A stretch of 64,000 bases of DNA from Anaerovorax odorimutans (GCF_024459955.1 NZ_JANFXK010000011.1:62001-126000); one strand, 5' to 3'; shown: positions 15,490 to 24,243, numbered from the stretch's first letter. Notes: generated from the sequence alone by a model not told the origin. Numbers and translations: made by a program.

Positions 15490-17052
15490 TTAAGCTACAG
15501 GAGGTTTTATTTCCCTTCGTATTTTTTCCGCCCGGTATTGCTGCAGGTTAAAGGTCTTAAAGCCCTCCTTTTCCGCAGCCGGTATCATTTCCAGGGTTCT
15601 CTCCGGCAGCATATTCGTGACAGGGTCCCCCGCAATGGCGCAGTACAGCACATAAGCATCCTCCCTGTTCCCCGTTTTTTGATAAGCCTCATACAGATAC
15701 GGCACCGCTCCGTCCGACAGTTCTTCCATGCTGGCCCGGTCCATGAGCGCCAGCTTCCCGTCCAGATACTGCCCCATATTGTATTTTGCGATCTGACCGT
15801 CCACATTGCCGAAACAGAGGCCAAAGAAACAGATCAGCGCTGCCAGTATCACGGCTCTGCCGCCATTGAAGGGCTTGATTTGACCCAATAGAATAATCAG
15901 AAATACCGCAAAGAGAAAGACCATAAAGATCGAAGTATATATCCGCAGCCGCGTGAGGCCATAGCTTTGAATGTAAAGCACCATTTTACTGATATCAATC
16001 ACAGTAAGAGCAATGGTAAACACTGAAAGGAGCATGATCTCAATTCGCAGAAGTTTGCCGGATGTCTTTTGAGACAGAAGCTTTGCCGCAAAGATAACGG
16101 CCAGATTGATCGCCGAAACCGCACACAGCTCGAAAAAACCATGTCTTGCATACTCCGCGTAGGTCATGTTTTCCGGCAGCATTTGTCTAAAAGCGGAGAA
16201 CAAATAGCTGGTCTGCGCCAGGAAAAAGACTGCGTACACCAGATTCAGCCCTGCCAGGCCGGAGGACACAGCAGTGGCAGGTACAATGCGTAAACGCTGC
16301 ATCGCGCCATCGACGGCAGACTTTTCTGGGACTTTCGGTTTCTTTTCCGCGCTGCCCCAGATCAGACCGCAAAGGTAGCAAGCCACCGGAATACCCAAAA
16401 CGAAATACCACACATAGATGAGAACATCCTCTGAAACCGCTCTCCTCACCCCTTCTATCAAATGCTGGAAAGCGGGATCCGCTCTTACTAATAAAATAGT
16501 TACCGCAAACAGTACCGGCACCATGACCGCAATACCCAGCAGCGCCGCTGCCGTACCCTTTCCGCCCTTTCTCTGCCTGGTGCGCCTGATGAGGATATAC
16601 AGCAGACATGGAAGATTGGCGATTCCCCTTGAAAATGTCTGATGGATCATATCCACCGCAGCATATTCCGACAATCTGTTTTCAATGGTACATTCCGTTG
16701 TCAAAGCGACCCAGTAAATGAAAGCCGCCATGATAAACAGCAAATTCAGCTCCTTTTCCAAACCACTGTCGAAGATCAGAAAGATCGATACCGATAACAC
16801 CATGACACCCAGGCATACCAGGCTCCTTTTATTCTGCCGGCACCCTCTGCGATTCATATAAAAAGCCGCAACTGTGCAAACAACCGCCGTAAACACTACC
16901 GTTCCCGCACCCGGGCGAAAAGCGCTGACCAGTTCCCAAAACAGGAATCCCACAGCCAGCAGCAAGGTCGCGAATACTCCGTCTGCCTTTGAATACTCCC
17001 TGTCCCAGGCCCTTCCGCTCAAAGCCGATTTTTCCTTTAATGTATTTTCCAT
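15490..17052 (-). CDS. DUF4173 domain membrane protein
   Basis: A 520-residue protein with about 11-12 hydrophobic segments, matching the DUF4173/DUF4153 pattern: EYAAVDMIHQ in the middle, the conserved TYAEYARHGFFELCAVSAIN segment, and a soluble C-terminal ~100 residues (DGAVPYLYEAYQKTGNREDA) that reads as a short helical repeat. The function is unknown. ATG 17052 has AGAGGGGAG upstream; a longer in-frame start at 17109 lacks a ribosome site. It is third in a minus-strand group with the XRE regulator and the DUF2975 protein, an arrangement that suggests a membrane sensor or envelope function under the XRE regulator. Confidence 0.8.
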   Translation of the reverse strand: MENTLKEKSALSGRAWDREYSKADGVFATLLLAVGFLFWELVSAFRPGAGTVVFTAVVCTVAAFYMNRRGCRQNKRSLVCLGVMVLSVSIFLIFDSGLEKELNLLFIMAAFIYWVALTTECTIENRLSEYAAVDMIHQTFSRGIANLPCLLYILIRRTRQRKGGKGTAAALLGIAVMVPVLFAVTILLVRADPAFQHLIEGVRRAVSEDVLIYVWYFVLGIPVACYLCGLIWGSAEKKPKVPEKSAVDGAMQRLRIVPATAVSSGLAGLNLVYAVFFLAQTSYLFSAFRQMLPENMTYAEYARHGFFELCAVSAINLAVIFAAKLLSQKTSGKLLRIEIMLLSVFTIALTVIDISKMVLYIQSYGLTRLRIYTSIFMVFLFAVFLIILLGQIKPFNGGRAVILAALICFFGLCFGNVDGQIAKYNMGQYLDGKLALMDRASMEELSDGAVPYLYEAYQKTGNREDAYVLYCAIAGDPVTNMLPERTLEMIPAAEKEGFKTFNLQQYRAEKIRREIKPPVA

Positions 17053-17113
17053 TCCAACACACTCCCCTCTTGATCCCTTTGCAAACGCCCGCGCCCCTTG
17101 GCAGGCCATTTGT

Positions 17114-17320
17114 CTATTCTTTCTCGTACTCCAAAATATCCCCCGGCTGGCAGTCCAGCACCCTGCAAATCTCTTCCAATGTGGAAAATCGAATGGCTTT
17201 CGCCTTATTGTTCTTCAAAATCGAAAGGTTGGCCGGTGTGATGCCGATGGCTTTCGCCAGATCGCCTGCGGAGATCTTCCTTTTTGCCATCATCACGTCC
17301 AAATTGACAACAATCCCCAT
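17114..17320 (-). CDS. Small XRE/Cro-type regulator (YozG-like)
   Basis: A 68-residue single-domain helix-turn-helix protein: RKISAGDLAKAIGITPANLS forms the first helices and turn, followed by NNKAKAIRFSTLEEICRVLD and the family ending CQPGDILEYE. Such proteins are commonly paired with DUF2975 membrane proteins, as here (15 bp downstream of that gene). The likely role is repression of its own operon; a 10-bp palindrome AACAGCTGTT at 17813-17822, next to the operon promoter, is a candidate site. Confidence 0.88.
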   Translation of the reverse strand: MGIVVNLDVMMAKRKISAGDLAKAIGITPANLSILKNNKAKAIRFSTLEEICRVLDCQPGDILEYEKE

Positions 17321-17335
17321 TTCCGCGCCTCCTTT

Positions 17336-17788
17336 CTAAATCGTAAAATCATTTTCTGTTTTAATGATAACTGCTTCCTCGATCACGTTTTTGACCACCC
17401 GCAGGATCAGGCCGAAAAACGCAGCTACAATGGCAACGGCCAAAAAGATCAGATAATAATATACCGCACAGGCCAGAAATGCCGCCACCGCGAAGCAGCA
17501 CCAGGAAATGATCCGCAAGTAACGAACGTTGCGTTCAACAAAGACCTCTTCCCTTTTGATGTTGACCAGCAGCCGATCCAATGAAAAGAGCGCTGCCAGT
17601 GCGGGCAGGCAGCACAGGTACAGAACCACCATCAGCGGCGTTATCTGCGCAAGCTGGCTGTAAGCCGGAGAAACCGCAATATAGGCGTTCAGCATTTTAG
17701 GCAGAAATGCCGCAAACACGAACACGGCTGCGATAAGCAGTTTCGTACATATAGATGATAACTGTAAGGATTTTGTTGAATTCCACAT
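17336..17788 (-). CDS. DUF2975 membrane protein
   Basis: A 150-residue protein with four predicted transmembrane helices. The DUF2975 pattern shows in the LLVNIKREEVFVERNVRYLR cytoplasmic segment and the C-terminal NVIEEAVIIKTENDFTI, which is diagnostic of the family. ATG 17788 is preceded by GGAAAGGAAG; upstream in-frame codons lack a site. The function is unknown, but the family is almost always encoded with a YozG-like XRE regulator. First gene of the operon, driven by the strong promoter at 17829-17857. Confidence 0.85.
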   Translation of the reverse strand: MWNSTKSLQLSSICTKLLIAAVFVFAAFLPKMLNAYIAVSPAYSQLAQITPLMVVLYLCCLPALAALFSLDRLLVNIKREEVFVERNVRYLRIISWCCFAVAAFLACAVYYYLIFLAVAIVAAFFGLILRVVKNVIEEAVIIKTENDFTI

Positions 17789-17828
17789 TGTCTTTCTTCC
17801 TTTCCCTTTCTTTAACAGCTGTTGCCTT

Positions 17829-17857
17829 ATTATGCCACGAGCAAAACTGTTTGTCAA
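17829..17857 (-). promoter_or_regulatory. Promoter of the DUF2975-XRE operon
   Basis: On the minus strand TTGACA (17857-17852) and CATAAT (17834-17829) are separated by 17 bp. AACAGCTGTT at 17813-17822 lies just downstream and may be the XRE operator. Confidence 0.75.
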
Positions 17858-17995
17858 TATATTTTTATCGAAAAACAATAAATTTATATTGATTATTAAT
17901 ATTTTTCACCGTTACTCTCTTCCTGTCTCCCGCACCTCTTCACAAAACGCAAGTTACATATAAAACATAATTTGGAATTTTTTTCAAATTTCCTG

Positions 17996-18024
17996 TTGAC
18001 AAATATTCTTCCATAATATATGAT
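17996..18024 (+). promoter_or_regulatory. Consensus promoter of the structured RNA
   Basis: TTGACA (17996-18001), 17-bp spacer, TATGAT (18019-18024): almost perfect sigma-A elements, the best in the window. The predicted start is near 18031, and no protein-coding start with a ribosome site follows. Confidence 0.8.
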
Positions 18025-18030
18025 ATATGT

Positions 18031-18510
18031 AAATTAATTACATGTTATTAATTAAAAAATTCCACCCGGGAAACTACCGCATTTCAAGCGGTGTATGGTC
18101 AAATGGCCTTTTCTCAGGTACAGATTGCTGAAAAGCCCTAACAGCCGTATCGGCGCAGGGTATTGCCGAGGCTGTCTTGTCCCAAAGTCTGTGCTCCATA
18201 TCAGCAAAAGGCCATTTGAGCATGCGTCTGCCCGGCGAAACACCGGGCAAAGGATAACAGGGATTTTGCTTCTATTTTAAAAGCAAAATCCCCTGTACCA
18301 CAAACAATCGGGCCGCCGCCTAAAGCGATAAACAGTGTTCGCCTTCCTTCCTATAAACAATATATACAGCTTACTTTACGCATGCAGCAGGCCTTGACAG
18401 GGGCTTTGCGAAAATCGGCGGCCAACATGCCTTTGGTTCGCAGTCTGCTTTCCACAGGCTGCCTCCTTTCATCAGACAGCCGGGCCTGACAATCAGGGGC
18501 CGGCTGTTTT
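18031..18510 (+). ncRNA. Candidate ~480-nt structured non-coding RNA
   Basis: Between a consensus promoter and an intrinsic terminator lies about 480 nt without a credible gene but dense in perfect inverted repeats. ACCGC/GCGGT hairpin (about 18076-18092). A 13-bp helix CAAATGGCCTTTT (18100-18112) with AAAAGGCCATTTG (18206-18218), enclosing nested ACAGCC/GGCTGT and TCGGC/GCCGA stems. TGCCCGG/CCGGGCA hairpin (18229-18249). A long hairpin GGGATTTTGCTT/AAGCAAAATCCC (about 18260-18292). A distant pair GGCCGCCG (18311-18318) with CGGCGGCC (18416-18423). GCATGCGT (18220-18227) can pair with ACGCATGC (18378-18385), which crosses the previous helix and would form a pseudoknot. I see no conserved core of RNase P, tmRNA, SRP RNA, 6S RNA, T-box or common riboswitches. 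It may be a stand-alone RNA or a long attenuated leader of the two-component operon. Confidence 0.6.
18476..18510 (+). terminator. Terminator of the structured RNA
   Basis: ACAGCCGG and CCGGCTGT arms with an inner CCTG/CAGG pair, followed by TTTT; ends the transcript before the response-regulator promoter. Confidence 0.75.
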
Positions 18511-18519
18511 CATGTCCGC

Positions 18520-18535
18520 CTTACAGAATTGTAAG
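18520..18535. promoter_or_regulatory. Candidate response-regulator operator 1
   Basis: CTTACAGAATTGTAAG, a palindrome with CTTACA/TGTAAG arms, 22 bp upstream of the -35 of the regulator gene. A near copy occurs at 20553-20568. Confidence 0.55.
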
Positions 18536-18556
18536 AAAGAACCAGCCCCTTGTCCC

Positions 18557-18585
18557 TTGTATCTTCATCCTCCGCAAAATATAAT
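18557..18585 (+). promoter_or_regulatory. Promoter of the two-component operon
   Basis: TTGTAT (18557-18562), 17-bp spacer, TATAAT (18580-18585). The predicted start is just upstream of the GGGAGGTG ribosome site, so the leader is very short. Confidence 0.65.
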
Positions 18586-18606
18586 GGAGTTATCGGGAGG
18601 TGCGTT

Positions 18607-19344
18607 ATGACTTATGGAACAATGAGCAGCGATTCGGCTGTGGGAAATGCTCCCAGGCTGCTTTTGCTTGAAGATGATATCAGTCTGGTGGACGGTCTGC
18701 GGTATTCACTGAAAAAGAACGGTTTTGATCCGCACATCGCAAGAACGGTCCGGGAAGCCAGAGAATTTTTATGTCAAGGAAATTATGATCTTCTTCTGTT
18801 GGACATCACTCTGCCGGACGGAAACGGGTTTGAAATCTGCGATCAGGTGAGGGGCCAGGGAAGCAGCATCCCGATTATCTTTCTCACTGCGCTGGACGAA
18901 GAGGTCAGCGTTATCCGCGGCCTGGACGGCGGCGGCGATGACTATATCACAAAACCCTTTAAGCTGGGAGAACTGTGCTCCCGGATCCGCGCTCTGCTGA
19001 GAAGATCCGGATTCACACAGCAAGCTGATGCCTCCCTGCTCCGCTGCGGAGATATTTCTATTGATCTTATCGCCAGCCGGGTTCTGCTGAAAGGCACGCC
19101 GCTGGAACTGACAGGCGCGGAATACAAGCTGCTTTGCCTGCTGGTAAGAAACGCGAACCGGGTCGTAGCCCGTGAGATCATCTTTAATGAACTCTGGGAC
19201 GGCGCCGGTAACTTCGTGGATGACAACACCCTTTCCGTCTACATCCGCAGGCTGCGTGAAAAAATAGAAGAAGACCCCTCACACCCTGAACATTTGCTAA
19301 CCGTGCGGGGGTTCGGATATAAGTGGAAGGAGGTAACTCTGTGA
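18607..19344 (+). CDS. OmpR-family response regulator
   Basis: A 245-residue regulator. Receiver domain: acidic pocket LLLEDD at residues 19-24, phosphoacceptor Asp 66 in LLLLDITLPDG, and the KPF lysine (YITKPFKLGEL). The C-terminal ~100 residues are a winged helix (LELTGAEYKLLCLLVRNANR, then NTLSVYIRRLREKIEEDP). ATG 18607 is fixed by GGGAGGTG and follows a TATAAT promoter. It overlaps the kinase start by 4 bp (GTGA). Palindromes with TTACA/TGTAA arms precede this gene and the ABC exporter, the expected binding sites. The BceR-like arrangement suggests control of a cell-envelope stress or peptide-resistance exporter. Confidence 0.93.
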   Translation: MTYGTMSSDSAVGNAPRLLLLEDDISLVDGLRYSLKKNGFDPHIARTVREAREFLCQGNYDLLLLDITLPDGNGFEICDQVRGQGSSIPIIFLTALDEEVSVIRGLDGGGDDYITKPFKLGELCSRIRALLRRSGFTQQADASLLRCGDISIDLIASRVLLKGTPLELTGAEYKLLCLLVRNANRVVAREIIFNELWDGAGNFVDDNTLSVYIRRLREKIEEDPSHPEHLLTVRGFGYKWKEVTL

Positions 19345-20567
19345 GCTTTATTCATGAAAAACAGTCCCGCAATTTTTTGCTTTTTCTGGTTCTTTGTGTC
19401 CTGCTGTGGGTATGCTCCGCTTTTTTTATCTATCAGCATCATGTAACAACAATCAAAGAAATGAACCTGCAGCAGGACTATGCCGTGGCATCCGCACTCT
19501 TAGAGCAGGGACTCTCTCCCGACCAAATAGCGGCGGCCGTAACCGGCACCTCCATCTCCTCCCCCGGCAGAGAGCTGATAAGGAAAATCGGCATTACTGA
19601 GGATACAGCTCTTCGCTTTCTTCCGATCACCCACCGCGCCAGCACCTCTCTTATACACACCCTTGCCCTGCAAACCTTACTGTTATCCGCATTACTGCTG
19701 ACCGGCGGACTTTTCTTTCTTCGCAGGCGTGAAAAGCTTTATCTTCTGGCTGTCGAAAAAGTCACCCGTTTCATGGACGGCGATTTTTCCTCCCATCTGC
19801 CGAGAACGGATGAGGGATCGCTATATCGGTTGTTTGCTCTGGTGGACAGTCTGGCCAACGCCTTGCGGGCAAAGAACGAAACCGAGCATGAAGCCAGAAG
19901 TTTCTTAAAGGATACGATTTCCGATATCTCCCATCAGCTAAAAACGCCGCTGGCGGCCCTGAACATGTACAATGAAATCATCGCGGATGAACCGGACAAT
20001 CACCTTACAGTGGCCGAATTTTCCCAAAAGACCGGACAGGCTCTGAAACGCATCGAATCTCTGATCGGCGCCATGCTCAAAATTGCCCGGCTGGATACGG
20101 GGAGCATTCTTTTCGAAAAGAGGCCGCATCCGGTGACGGAACTGGTATCCCGTGCCGCAGAGGATCTGAAAATCCGGGCAGAGCAGGAAGATAAGGTTAT
20201 TTGCGTCTGCGGGCCTCCTGAGATCGTCGAATGTGATCTGGAGTGGACCTGCGAGGCCATAAGCAATCTGATAAAAAACGCCCTGGACCATACCGGAGCA
20301 AAGGGCCGGATCCACATTACCTGGGAGCGTTCTCATACCATGCTCCGCCTCTTTGTCTCCGATAATGGCACCGGTATTAATCCGGAAGATTTTCACCATA
20401 TTTTCAAGAGGTTTTATCGCAGTAAAAACTCCCTGGATACGCAGGGAGCCGGCCTGGGGCTGCCCCTGGCAAAGTCCATCATCGAAGGTCAGGGCGGTCT
20501 GATCTCCGTACAGAGCACCCCTGGCGAAGGCACGGTTTTCACCCTTTCCTTCCTTACGGAACTGTAA
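19341..20567 (+). CDS. Sensor histidine kinase
   Basis: A 408-residue kinase starting at GTG 19341, fixed by AAGGAGG 8 nt upstream. TM1 spans about residues 12-32, a ~70-residue extracytoplasmic segment follows, TM2 is at about 104-126, and a short HAMP-like region leads to the dimerisation helix with the phosphorylated His 198 in DISHQLKTPL. The ATPase domain has the N box (AISNLIKNALDH), the G1 box (VSDNGTGI), the F box (FKRFYRSK) and the G2 box (GAGLGLPLAKSII). The extracellular loop is larger than in BceS-type intramembrane kinases, so it may sense a ligand directly. The operator at 20553-20568 overlaps its stop codon. Confidence 0.92.
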   Translation: MSFIHEKQSRNFLLFLVLCVLLWVCSAFFIYQHHVTTIKEMNLQQDYAVASALLEQGLSPDQIAAAVTGTSISSPGRELIRKIGITEDTALRFLPITHRASTSLIHTLALQTLLLSALLLTGGLFFLRRREKLYLLAVEKVTRFMDGDFSSHLPRTDEGSLYRLFALVDSLANALRAKNETEHEARSFLKDTISDISHQLKTPLAALNMYNEIIADEPDNHLTVAEFSQKTGQALKRIESLIGAMLKIARLDTGSILFEKRPHPVTELVSRAAEDLKIRAEQEDKVICVCGPPEIVECDLEWTCEAISNLIKNALDHTGAKGRIHITWERSHTMLRLFVSDNGTGINPEDFHHIFKRFYRSKNSLDTQGAGLGLPLAKSIIEGQGGLISVQSTPGEGTVFTLSFLTEL

Positions 20568-20590
20568 GCTCAAATTCACCTCATTGTAAG
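20553..20590 (+). promoter_or_regulatory. Candidate response-regulator operator 2 (ABC promoter)
   Basis: CTTACGGAACTGTAAG (20553-20568) and a further TGTAAG (20585-20590) give two TGTAAG half-sites 22 bp apart, two helical turns, as usual for OmpR-family regulators. A possible -10 element TATTCT follows at 20601-20606 with no good -35, as expected for activation. Confidence 0.55.
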
Positions 20591-20632
20591 CCGCAGGTGT
20601 TATTCTTTTCTATGAAAAGGAGGTATTTCCCT

Positions 20633-21316
20633 ATGGAAATTTTAAACGTTCAAAATCTGCATAAAACCTACGGTAAAGGCGAAAGTCAGGTCCGCGCTCT
20701 GAAGGATGTTTCCTTTACCATGGAAAAAGGTACGTTCTGCGCGGTTGTAGGCGAATCCGGCTCCGGAAAAAGCACGCTGCTCAACTGCATCGGAGCTCTG
20801 GACACGCCCACATCCGGGAAGGTGTATCTGGACGGACAGGATCTGTTCTCTATGAAAGAGCAGAAGAGAACCGTCTTCCGCCGTCAGAATATCGGCTTTG
20901 TCTTTCAGTCCTTCCAATTGATCGCGGAGCTGACTGTGGAGCAGAATATTGTATTTCCTCTGCTCCTGGATTATCAGAAACCGGAGCAAAAGAGAGTCGA
21001 TGAAATTTTAGAGGTGCTGGGTCTGTCCGACCGCCGCCATCATCTTCCGGGCCAGCTGTCCGGCGGCCAGCAGCAGCGTGTGGCCATTGGCCGCGCGCTC
21101 ATCACCAGACCCATGCTCATTCTCGCGGATGAACCCACCGGAAACCTGGATTCAAAGAGCAGCCGGGATGTAATGGAGCTGCTGGTCAAAGCTTCCCGCC
21201 TCTACCAGCAAACGATTCTCATGATCACCCATAACATCAACCTTACATCCTCTGTGGACCGGGTGCTCCGGGTCACCGACGGCATCCTGACCGACCTGGG
21301 AGGGGCAAGAGAATGA
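20633..21316 (+). CDS. ABC exporter ATP-binding protein (LolD/MacB-like)
   Basis: A 227-residue ATPase. Walker A is GESGSGKST (about residues 40-48), the Q-loop lies in [11 protein letters not shown], the signature is LSGGQQQR, Walker B is [13 protein letters not shown] and the H-loop is MITHN. Sequence context ([28 protein letters not shown]) places it in the LolD/MacB/BceA group that works with FtsX-type permeases. ATG 20633 is fixed by AAGGAGG. The stop overlaps the permease start by 4 bp. Together they likely extrude or detach an envelope-active compound. Confidence 0.95.
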   Translation: MEILNVQNLHKTYGKGESQVRALKDVSFTMEKGTFCAVVGESGSGKSTLLNCIGALDTPTSGKVYLDGQDLFSMKEQKRTVFRRQNIGFVFQSFQLIAELTVEQNIVFPLLLDYQKPEQKRVDEILEVLGLSDRRHHLPGQLSGGQQQRVAIGRALITRPMLILADEPTGNLDSKSSRDVMELLVKASRLYQQTILMITHNINLTSSVDRVLRVTDGILTDLGGARE

Positions 21317-23688
21317 AAGATAAAAAAATGAAACGCTACCTGGATCTGATTCCCATTTCCGCAAAGGTACATCGAAAACAGAGCCGCATGACTCTGATTT
21401 GCATCTCTTTGGCTGTCTTTCTGGTCACAGTTATCTTCGGCATGGCCGATATGGAAGTGCGCAGCCAGCGGATACAGGCTGTCAAAGATTACGGCAACTG
21501 GCACCTGATGCTGAAAAGCGCCGATGAAAAAGAAGCCGCTATGATCAAAGCCCGCCCCGAGGTGACGGAGGTAGCCTGGTACGGAGTCCTCAATTATCGG
21601 CTGGCCCAAGACTATCGCATTGATTCACAGAAAGCCGCAGTCTGCGGTTTTAATCCAGAGTTTCTTTCCAGCATTTTTACAGAGCTTGCCTTTGTGGAAG
21701 GAAATTTCCCCCGCAATGGCGAGGAGGCGGCTCTTACGGAAAACGCAAAGGAGCGCCTGAATCTGAAGGTCGGAGATTCCATTACCCTGGACACGCCCGG
21801 GGGAAAACCCTTCAAATATAAAATATCTGGATTCATCGAAAACACCTCTATGCTCATGAAGGCCGACGGCATCGGTACCCTTCTCAATCAGGAGGCGTTC
21901 CGCGCCCTGTCTGAAACGGCGGATGAGACTTTCGATCAAGACAGCTGCTATTATGTTCAGCTTTCAGAGCGCTGCGATATGAATGAAGTCATCGCCGACA
22001 TTGCTGAGCAGTATCATTGGTCGGAAAAGGAAGACTTCGCAAAAAACACCAAGCTGCTGGCAACCCTTGGACAGAGCGACGATTCCTTTATCGGCCAACT
22101 GTACACCGCCGCTTTTGTTCTCTTTCTGCTGGTTCTGCTGGCCGGCATTCTCATGATTGCCAGCAGTCTCAACAGCAATGTCATGCAGCGGACGGAGTTT
22201 TTCGGAATGCTCCGCTGTCTGGGAGCATCGAAAAAACAAATCATCCGCTTTGTGCGCCTGGAAGCGTTCCAATGGTGTAAGTGGGCCGTACCCATTGGAA
22301 TTCTGCCCGGGGTTGCGGTTGTTTGGGTGCTCTGCGCTGTTCTGCGTTTTCTGAGTCCCGCCTATTTTGCAGCGATGCCTGCCTTTGGAGTCAGCTGGAT
22401 CAGCGTCATATGCGGAGCTGCCGTCGGGTTGCTCACCGTTCTTTTGGCCGCTCAGTCGCCGGCAAAAAAAGCAGCCAGAGTTTCTCCTCTGACCGCCGTA
22501 TCGGGAAACGCATACGCTTTTCAGAAAGTGCGCAGAGCAGCCAATACCAGACTCTTTAAAGTCGATACCGCTCTGGGTGTGCACCATGCGAAAGCGAGCA
22601 AAAAGAATTTCCTACTGATGGCGGGCTCCTTCGCTCTCAGTATCATTCTTTTCCTGGCCTTTTCCGCTGCCATGGATTTTATGCACCACGCGATCCAGCC
22701 GCTGAAACCCTACACGCCGGATATCTCCATAGTCAGCCCGGACAATACCCGTTCCCTCAGCAGTGATCTGCCCGGCAGGCTGGAGGATGAATCCCCGGCA
22801 GAAAAAGCTTACGGACGCATGTTCGCCTATGACATCCCCGCCGAGACCCATAAAAAATCACTGAAGCTTGATTTGCTATCCTATGAAAAGCATCAGTTCC
22901 AGTGGGCGGAAGATGCGCTGCTCCAGGGATCGCTGGAGGATGTCCGCCAAAAGAAAGACGCTGTCCTTACTGTCTATGACCGTCAAAATCCCCTGAGATT
23001 GGGAGACACCGTCACCCTCCGGTCCCAGGGCGAAACAAAGGAGGTAACAATCGCAGGCATTCTGTCTGACTCGCCTTTTAATCGCGAGGAAGGAAAGGAA
23101 ATTCTCATTTGCTCGGAGGAGACTTTCCGCAGCCTGCAGGGAGCAGGCGGTTATACAATTGTAGATGTTAAGTTGTCCGACGAAGCTTCGGATCAGGACG
23201 TCAACGAAATCCGCAGAATGGCCGGCCCGGATACAGTATTTTCCGACCGGCGGGCATCCAATGCCGAAGCACAGGGGGCCTACCTTTCCCTTGCCCTCTT
23301 TATCTATGGTTTTCTGGTGGTAATCGCGCTGATTACAGTCTTTAACATTATCAACAGCATTGCCATGAGTGTATCGGCAAGACTTCGTCAGTATGGGGCC
23401 ATGCGAGCCATCGGCATGAGCAGCAGGCAGCTGATTAAGATGATTTTAGCCGAATCCGCCACCTATGCGGCAGCCAGCAGTATCATCGGCTGTATCGCCG
23501 GCCTGCCGATTCATCGTTTTTTATACGAAAATCTGGTCACGTCCCGTTGGGGAGATCCCTGGCAGCTTCCGCTGGGTCCTCTTCTCTTAATCATGCTGCT
23601 GGTAGCTGCGTCTTCTGCAGCCGCTGTCTACGGCCCGGCAAAACGCATCCATAGATTATCCATCGTGGATACGATCAGCGCCCAATAA
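21313..23688 (+). CDS. FtsX-domain ABC transporter permease
   Basis: A 791-residue permease with two FtsX units. TM1 (LICISLAVFLVTVIFGMAD) is followed by a ~220-residue extracytoplasmic MacB-like domain, then three helices (about 265-380). A second TM (SFALSIILFLAFSAAMDF), a second ~200-residue extracytoplasmic domain and three C-terminal helices (including LALFIYGFLVVIALITVFNIINSIAMS) follow. The coupling segment RQYGAMRAIGMSSRQL is typical of FtsX/LolE permeases. Not the 10-TM BceB layout, so the substrate may be a lipid, peptide or lipoprotein. ATG overlaps the ATPase stop (ATGA). Followed by a bidirectional terminator. Confidence 0.92.
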   Translation: MKDKKMKRYLDLIPISAKVHRKQSRMTLICISLAVFLVTVIFGMADMEVRSQRIQAVKDYGNWHLMLKSADEKEAAMIKARPEVTEVAWYGVLNYRLAQDYRIDSQKAAVCGFNPEFLSSIFTELAFVEGNFPRNGEEAALTENAKERLNLKVGDSITLDTPGGKPFKYKISGFIENTSMLMKADGIGTLLNQEAFRALSETADETFDQDSCYYVQLSERCDMNEVIADIAEQYHWSEKEDFAKNTKLLATLGQSDDSFIGQLYTAAFVLFLLVLLAGILMIASSLNSNVMQRTEFFGMLRCLGASKKQIIRFVRLEAFQWCKWAVPIGILPGVAVVWVLCAVLRFLSPAYFAAMPAFGVSWISVICGAAVGLLTVLLAAQSPAKKAARVSPLTAVSGNAYAFQKVRRAANTRLFKVDTALGVHHAKASKKNFLLMAGSFALSIILFLAFSAAMDFMHHAIQPLKPYTPDISIVSPDNTRSLSSDLPGRLEDESPAEKAYGRMFAYDIPAETHKKSLKLDLLSYEKHQFQWAEDALLQGSLEDVRQKKDAVLTVYDRQNPLRLGDTVTLRSQGETKEVTIAGILSDSPFNREEGKEILICSEETFRSLQGAGGYTIVDVKLSDEASDQDVNEIRRMAGPDTVFSDRRASNAEAQGAYLSLALFIYGFLVVIALITVFNIINSIAMSVSARLRQYGAMRAIGMSSRQLIKMILAESATYAAASSIIGCIAGLPIHRFLYENLVTSRWGDPWQLPLGPLLLIMLLVAASSAAAVYGPAKRIHRLSIVDTISAQ

Positions 23689-23713
23689 CGATCGTTCCTG
23701 TCCGATGCTCCGC

Positions 23714-23755
23714 AAAAAAGGCTTCCTTCGCAATCTTGCGCAGGAAGCCTTTTTT
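23714..23755. terminator. Bidirectional terminator
   Basis: AAAAAAGGCTTCC and GGAAGCCTTTTTT are perfectly complementary; serves the exporter operon (+) and the converging thioesterase gene (-). Confidence 0.92.
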
Positions 23756-23779
23756 CATCCGTCATTTGCAAACAAACCT

Positions 23780-24196
23780 CTATTTTGCCGCGGAAGCCAG
23801 TCTTTCGTACAGCTCCGGGAAGTTCTTTTTCAGGCGCATGGGAACCAGATCCGGGTCCGTAAAGCCATGGCTGCTGGTGCCGGTTACTTTCACCTGTCCG
23901 TCTTCTTTTCCAATCACCTCATATGCCAGATATACGGAAGCCCCTTTCAGCTTTTCAACCCAGGAACGAATGATTACAACCTCATCAAAGACCGATGGGT
24001 TCTTGTATTCACAGTTCACGCCAATCACCGGCATCCAGATTCCCAGGCGTTCCAGCTCCGAATAAGGATACCCCAGAGAACGGAGAAGATCGTTTCTTCC
24101 CATCTCAAACCAGCGAATATAATTGGAGTGGTGAACAATTGCCATAGCGTCTGTCTCAGCATATCCCACTCTGTGTTCCATTTCAAATTTTCTCAT
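23780..24196 (-). CDS. Acyl-CoA thioesterase, YbgC/4HBT family
   Basis: A 138-residue single hot-dog domain. The family's catalytic segment AETDAMAIVHHSNYIRWFEMGR contains the Asp that activates hydrolysis in 4-hydroxybenzoyl-CoA/YbgC thioesterases. Length and layout are typical. It cleaves acyl-CoA or acyl-ACP thioesters in the cytoplasm; chain preference is unknown. It lies 47 bp after whiA on the same strand and ends at the bidirectional terminator, so it is probably the last gene of the murB-rapZ-whiA transcript. Confidence 0.9.
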   Translation of the reverse strand: MRKFEMEHRVGYAETDAMAIVHHSNYIRWFEMGRNDLLRSLGYPYSELERLGIWMPVIGVNCEYKNPSVFDEVVIIRSWVEKLKGASVYLAYEVIGKEDGQVKVTGTSSHGFTDPDLVPMRLKKNFPELYERLASAAK

Positions 24197-24243
24197 AGCA
24201 AACTCCTTCTGTAATGTATGTATTTATGAAAACCGGCTTATGC

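Noticed and set aside
17879-17995. Possible gene or repeat upstream of the structured RNA
   Set aside because: AT-rich spacer with stop codons in all frames; holds only the two divergent promoters at its ends.
18095-18280. 61-codon plus-strand frame inside the structured RNA
   Set aside because: No ribosome site, its sequence is dictated by the inverted repeats, and its peptide resembles no protein family.
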